Of a stretch of 7,427 nt of DNA, positions 4,192 to 7,427 are shown piece by piece; within the stretch, counting starts at the first letter, position 1, and each line of letters starts with the position of its first letter. The DNA lies in NCBI GenBank assembly GCA_964626415.1, contig CAZVFH010000042.1, positions 1 through 7,427 of the forward strand. Reading direction: 5' to 3'. Below the pieces are notes generated by a model that was given only the letters and a program-made list of their open reading frames with translations, did not search any database and was not told the DNA's origin. The stretch comes from CAZVFH01 sp964626415. GTDB lineage: Bacteria; Patescibacteriota; UBA1384; XYA2-FULL-43-10; CAINNR01. The position numbers and the translations under genes are program-made.

Positions 4192-5415
4192 TTAAATTTT
4201 CTGGGCGACTTCTGATAGTGCAGCAATTTCCGATTTTTCCGATTTTAGATCGCTGACTTCCGCACCACCAGCAACAAGGGATTTTTCGGAGATAATTATT
4301 CGAGTTGGTGCGCCGATTAAATCAGCATCGGCAAATTTTTCACCAGCCGAAAGATCGCGATCGTCATATAGAACTTCGATATTTTTTTCTAATAATTCTT
4401 TATAAATTTTTTCTGCCTCTTCGTTTTTATTTAATGAAATGATTTCGACGGCAAATGGAGCGACACTTTTTGGCCAAAGCATTATATTTTTTTCTTGGTC
4501 AAAATATACTTCAACTATTGCCGCCAAAACTCGAGTTATGCCAAGTCCATAACAGCCCATAACTGGTGTAATCAATTTGCCGTTTTTGTCAGTAACTTGT
4601 AGATCAAACGCTCGGGAAAATTTATCACCAAGTTTAAAAATATTGCCAACTTCGATTGATCGTTTTTCCACTAGATTGGAGCTCCCGCATTTTGGACAGG
4701 TTTTTTGCTCGGCAATAATTTCTTTATTGACAGCAATTTGACACTTTTCGCAGAGGTAAACCGTGTCTTCGCCTGTTTGGCAAAGTGTTTGAAACTCGTG
4801 GGAATATTTTGAAAAGCTGCCCCCTGTTGCATAAGTTAAAACGGTTTGATCCCCAATTCCTAAAAGTTTAAAGATTTTTTTGTAGGCGTCGGAAACTTTC
4901 TCATAATATTTATCAAGATCATTTTGGTCAATGTGAAAAGAGTATAAATCCTTCATTAAAAATTCTCGACTGCGCAAAAGCCCTGATCTTGCTCTCGGTT
5001 CATTGCGAAATTTGTCTTGAATCTGATAAAGATAAAGCGGCAATTCCTTGTATGAAGAAATTATACTTTTTACCAAAGGAGTAATAACTTCTTCATGAGT
5101 TGGGTTTAAAACCAGTTCTTTTTTATCGCCCAATTTATAGAGAATATCAAGTGAGTCCAAACGTCCAGTTTTTTGCCAATTTTCCGCTGGCGCTAAAACC
5201 GGCATCAAAAGCTCTTGCCCGCCAATTCCATTCATTTCACTGCGAACAACATTTTCAATTTTTCTTATAACTCGAATACCAAGCGGCAGATAAGAATATA
5301 CCCCCGCCAATAGTTTGTCAATATATCCGGCGCGAACTAAAAAACTGGCGTTGATCGAATCAGAGTCGCGAGGTAACTCTTTTTCGGTTTTTAAAAATAA
5401 ATTTGAAATTTTCAT
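4192..5415 (-). CDS. proS: Prolyl-tRNA synthetase, short form without the editing insertion
   Basis: Charges tRNA-Pro with proline in the cytoplasm. Class II motifs are clear: motif 1 around 56-75, the THEE segment at 106-109, motif 2 FRNEPRARSGLLRSREFLMKD (136-156) and motif 3 GCYGLGITRV (287-296) with Arg295. The anticodon-binding domain covers about 318-407. At 407 aa it is much shorter than the ~570-aa E. coli enzyme because the INS editing domain between motifs 2 and 3 is missing. In its place is a short stretch with two CxxC pairs (Cys222/225 and Cys240/243) that resembles a zinc ribbon and leads into RSIEVGNIFKLGDKFS. Without INS, Ala-tRNA-Pro is not edited in cis. The gene starts 4 nt after the rseP stop with no Shine-Dalgarno, suggesting translational coupling. 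Confidence 0.97.
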   Translation of the reverse strand: MKISNLFLKTEKELPRDSDSINASFLVRAGYIDKLLAGVYSYLPLGIRVIRKIENVVRSEMNGIGGQELLMPVLAPAENWQKTGRLDSLDILYKLGDKKELVLNPTHEEVITPLVKSIISSYKELPLYLYQIQDKFRNEPRARSGLLRSREFLMKDLYSFHIDQNDLDKYYEKVSDAYKKIFKLLGIGDQTVLTYATGGSFSKYSHEFQTLCQTGEDTVYLCEKCQIAVNKEIIAEQKTCPKCGSSNLVEKRSIEVGNIFKLGDKFSRAFDLQVTDKNGKLITPVMGCYGLGITRVLAAIVEVYFDQEKNIMLWPKSVAPFAVEIISLNKNEEAEKIYKELLEKNIEVLYDDRDLSAGEKFADADLIGAPTRIIISEKSLVAGGAEVSDLKSEKSEIAALSEVAQKI

Positions 5416-5419
5416 AATG

Positions 5420-6511
5420 TCATTTTTTAATTACGAATTTTATCACATCCTTATAAGTGACGGCGATAGCAAAAATAATAATTAAAATAAATCCGAGGGA
5501 GTGAATTATATTTTCGACTTTTTCTGTTATTACCTTTTTTCTAAATATTTTTTCCAAGATGATGAAAAGCAGGCGGCCGCCGTCAAGTGCTGGAAAAGGT
5601 AGAATATTTATCAAAGCAAGAGAAACAGATAAAATTGCAACAAATTGCAAAAAAACCATAGCCCCGGCTCTCGCCGCCATACCGGTAAAAATATAAATTG
5701 CCACCGGTCCTCCAACTTCTTTGGAAATCTCACCACGAGAAAACAGTTGGACAAAAAAACTTCCAAGGAATTGTAAATTTATCCAGACAATTCTGGCGAT
5801 CTCCCGAAAAGCAACAATAGGAGAAAAATACCAAGAAACTTTGACAACAGAGTTATCAATCATTCCGACTCCAAACGGAGCCGACTGATCACCAGACAAA
5901 ATTACTTTGGCTGTCTGTTCACTTTTATCTCGAAGGTAGACAAATTCCACTTCCTTGCCAAAGTGGTTTTTAGAATAATTAGTAACTTCGGAAGCATTTT
6001 GGAAAACAACTATTTCTTCCCCTGCTGATGATGCGCTAAGTAAATTATCGCCAGGAGCAAATCCAGCTTTTGACGCTGGTGAATCAGCAGTTGTTTCTGA
6101 AATAATGATCGAATTTGAAATAATTTTTCCCGGAATTTTATCTGCTGAAGTTACCATTGGAGTCATACCAATTGAAAAACCAATAGCAAATATTAGCCAA
6201 GCCAGAACCAGATGCATAATTACTCCGGCAACAGAAACCATCGCCCGAGAAAATGGCGACTTTTGTGAAAAAGATCTTTTATTTTTACTTTCATCTGATT
6301 CTCCAAGCAATCTCACATATCCGCCAATTGGAATAGCATTTATCGAATATACTGTTTCACCGCGTTTTTTAGAAAAGAGTCGTGGCGGAAAACCAAAAGC
6401 AAACTCTTCAACTTTTACTCCGGCAATTTTGGCTGCAAAAAAATGACCGGCTTCATGGACAAAGACCAGAATCCCTAAAATGAAAATAAACAAAACGGTT
6501 GTTAAAAGCAT
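5420..6511 (-). CDS. rseP: M50 family site-2 zinc metalloprotease (RseP/RasP type)
   Basis: An intramembrane protease that cuts transmembrane segments such as anti-sigma factors or leftover signal peptides. The zinc site HEAGH (His19, Glu20, His23) lies in the first membrane helix (about 2-25), and the third ligand Asp310 in NILPFPALDGGR lies in a later helix. FGFPPR (39-44) and GGYVRLLGE (63-71) are typical of the family. Further membrane segments are at about 92-115, 284-306 and 336-354. A single PDZ domain sits at about 130-215 (TTADSPASKAGFAPGDNLLS), so at 363 aa it resembles the one-PDZ RasP layout rather than the two-PDZ E. coli protein of about 450 aa. It lies 3 nt after frr and directly before proS, the order rseP-proS known from many bacteria. 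The substrate in this organism is unknown. Confidence 0.95.
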   Translation of the reverse strand: MLLTTVLFIFILGILVFVHEAGHFFAAKIAGVKVEEFAFGFPPRLFSKKRGETVYSINAIPIGGYVRLLGESDESKNKRSFSQKSPFSRAMVSVAGVIMHLVLAWLIFAIGFSIGMTPMVTSADKIPGKIISNSIIISETTADSPASKAGFAPGDNLLSASSAGEEIVVFQNASEVTNYSKNHFGKEVEFVYLRDKSEQTAKVILSGDQSAPFGVGMIDNSVVKVSWYFSPIVAFREIARIVWINLQFLGSFFVQLFSRGEISKEVGGPVAIYIFTGMAARAGAMVFLQFVAILSVSLALINILPFPALDGGRLLFIILEKIFRKKVITEKVENIIHSLGFILIIIFAIAVTYKDVIKFVIKK

Positions 6512-6514
6512 AAT

Positions 6515-7072
6515 TTAAATGATTTTAAGTTCAGAAATTTTCGCTTCTAATTTTTCTTCGATGATTTTATTTTTTGCACCAATTAGATCATTGAGCATTT
6601 TTTCGCCGGTATATTTTTCATCCTCTGAAATCTGCTTGTTTTTGTGAGTGCGCTGGACTTCTTCCCATGCCTCGCCTCTAATATTTCGAAGAGAAATTTT
6701 AGAATTTTCAGCAATTTTTTGCGCCATTTTTGATAGTTCTTCGCGACGTTCACCGGTAAGCGGCGGGAGATTAATTCTGATATTGCTGCCATCATTTGAA
6801 AGTGGCAAATTCAAACCAGAAGTACGAAGAGCATTTTCAATATCAACAAGAGATTGCCTGTCCCACGGAGAAATTAAAATTACCGACGACTCTGGCACCG
6901 TAATCGAAGCCAATTGTTTAAGTGGAGTGCTTGTCCCATAATAGGAAACAATAACATCTTCAACGATAGCAGAACTAGCTCTGCCAGTCCGAATATTTTT
7001 TAGCTCGGACTCGAAATTTGCGATCGCCACATCCATTTGTGGCATGATTTTTTTTACAATTTCATTTATCAT
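6515..7072 (-). CDS. frr: Ribosome recycling factor
   Basis: Splits the post-termination ribosome together with EF-G. The 185-aa length equals that of the E. coli protein. The N-terminal helix carries ELKNIRTGRASSAIVEDVIVSYYGTSTPLKQLASI (23-57), followed by the domain II beta region with SPWD (68-71) and IRINLPPLTGERREEL (98-113). The long C-terminal helices contain LRNIRGEAWEEV (128-139), in which the functionally important Arg132 is kept although the usual RRDAND is changed to RGEAWE. It starts 9 nt after tsf, with only a weak AGAAG before the ATG. pyrH, which usually separates tsf and frr, is absent. Confidence 0.98.
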   Translation of the reverse strand: MINEIVKKIMPQMDVAIANFESELKNIRTGRASSAIVEDVIVSYYGTSTPLKQLASITVPESSVILISPWDRQSLVDIENALRTSGLNLPLSNDGSNIRINLPPLTGERREELSKMAQKIAENSKISLRNIRGEAWEEVQRTHKNKQISEDEKYTGEKMLNDLIGAKNKIIEEKLEAKISELKII

Positions 7073-7081
7073 ACTTCTATT

Positions 7082-7427
7082 TTAGCAATTAAGTTCAAAC
7101 CTGACAAATCTGGAAATTACAATTTTTTCACCTGTTTTTATCACAATTCCATTTAAAAGATCAGAAATTTTCTTTTTTGGCTCGCGAAAATACGGTTGGG
7201 ACAAAAGACAAACTTCAGAAAAATATGTTTCGAGTTTTCCGGCGACAATTTTTTCAATTACATTTTGCGGTTTGCTAGAGCTTTTTGCTTCTGCGGCATA
7301 AATCTCTTTTTCTTTTTTCAAATCCTCCGAAGAAATTTCATCAGAAGAAATATACTTTGGGTTTGTCGCAGCAATTTGCAGAGATAATTCGTGTGCAAAA
7401 TTTTTAAAATCAGCATTTTTGGCAACA
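7082..7427 (-). CDS. tsf: Elongation factor Ts, C-terminal part (5' end outside window)
   Basis: EF-Ts recharges EF-Tu by exchanging GDP for GTP. The last 114 residues are present. They include the segment FAHELSLQIAATNPKYISSD typical of the core, the coiled-coil entry LKKEKEIYAAEAK, KPQNVIEKIVAGKLETYFSEVCLLSQPYF, and the C-terminal signature KIVISRFVRFELN. The start and the TDVP-containing N-terminal domain lie beyond the right edge; no internal start is proposed. It is the first visible gene of the tight tsf-frr-rseP-proS run; rpsB would be expected further upstream. Confidence 0.96.
   Translation of the reverse strand, partial: VAKNADFKNFAHELSLQIAATNPKYISSDEISSEDLKKEKEIYAAEAKSSSKPQNVIEKIVAGKLETYFSEVCLLSQPYFREPKKKISDLLNGIVIKTGEKIVISRFVRFELNC

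Noticed and set aside
6105..6446. Plus-strand 113-codon frame inside rseP
   Set aside because: It is antisense to the conserved M50 protease gene and shows no domain or RBS.

Overview
Every gene in this AT-rich window lies on the minus strand, so it reads right to left. The gene set suggests a streamlined bacterium, most likely of the Candidate Phyla Radiation (Patescibacteria). Pointers are a prolyl-tRNA synthetase without the editing insertion, a UvrC that ends before the tandem helix-hairpin-helix domain, a compacted tsf-frr-rseP-proS cluster lacking the lipid and isoprenoid genes usually found inside it, and a TrpR/YerC-like regulator. TGA is used as a stop (end of rseP), so lineages that recode TGA are unlikely. 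The phylum call is an inference from gene content.

Right part (about 4190-7427): the C-terminal end of tsf (EF-Ts), then frr (ribosome recycling factor), an RseP/RasP-type M50 site-2 protease and proS. Gaps are only 9, 3 and 4 nt, so this looks like one translation/membrane-protease operon. A 120-aa protein of unknown function follows 40 nt after proS.

Middle part (about 3261-3790): a small TrpR/YerC-like DNA-binding protein lies between two near-identical 39-nt direct repeats. Each repeat contains a 28-bp palindrome followed by an 11-nt conserved tail. The upstream copy touches an extended -10 promoter immediately before the trpR-like start, where a repressor operator would be expected. The downstream copy supplies the stop codon of the gene and lies upstream of the promoter of a SWIM zinc-finger protein gene. 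This possible autoregulated or mobile unit is the most interesting feature of the window.

Left part (1-3261): the SWIM protein gene is followed after 12 nt by uvrC (nucleotide excision repair). Next comes a multi-hairpin intergenic repeat, then an 84-aa stand-alone EF-Tu domain-2-like protein with its own good promoter and Shine-Dalgarno. After a second GC-rich hairpin region comes tpiA (triosephosphate isomerase), which is cut by the left edge of the window. No RNA genes, CRISPR arrays or insertion sequences were seen.
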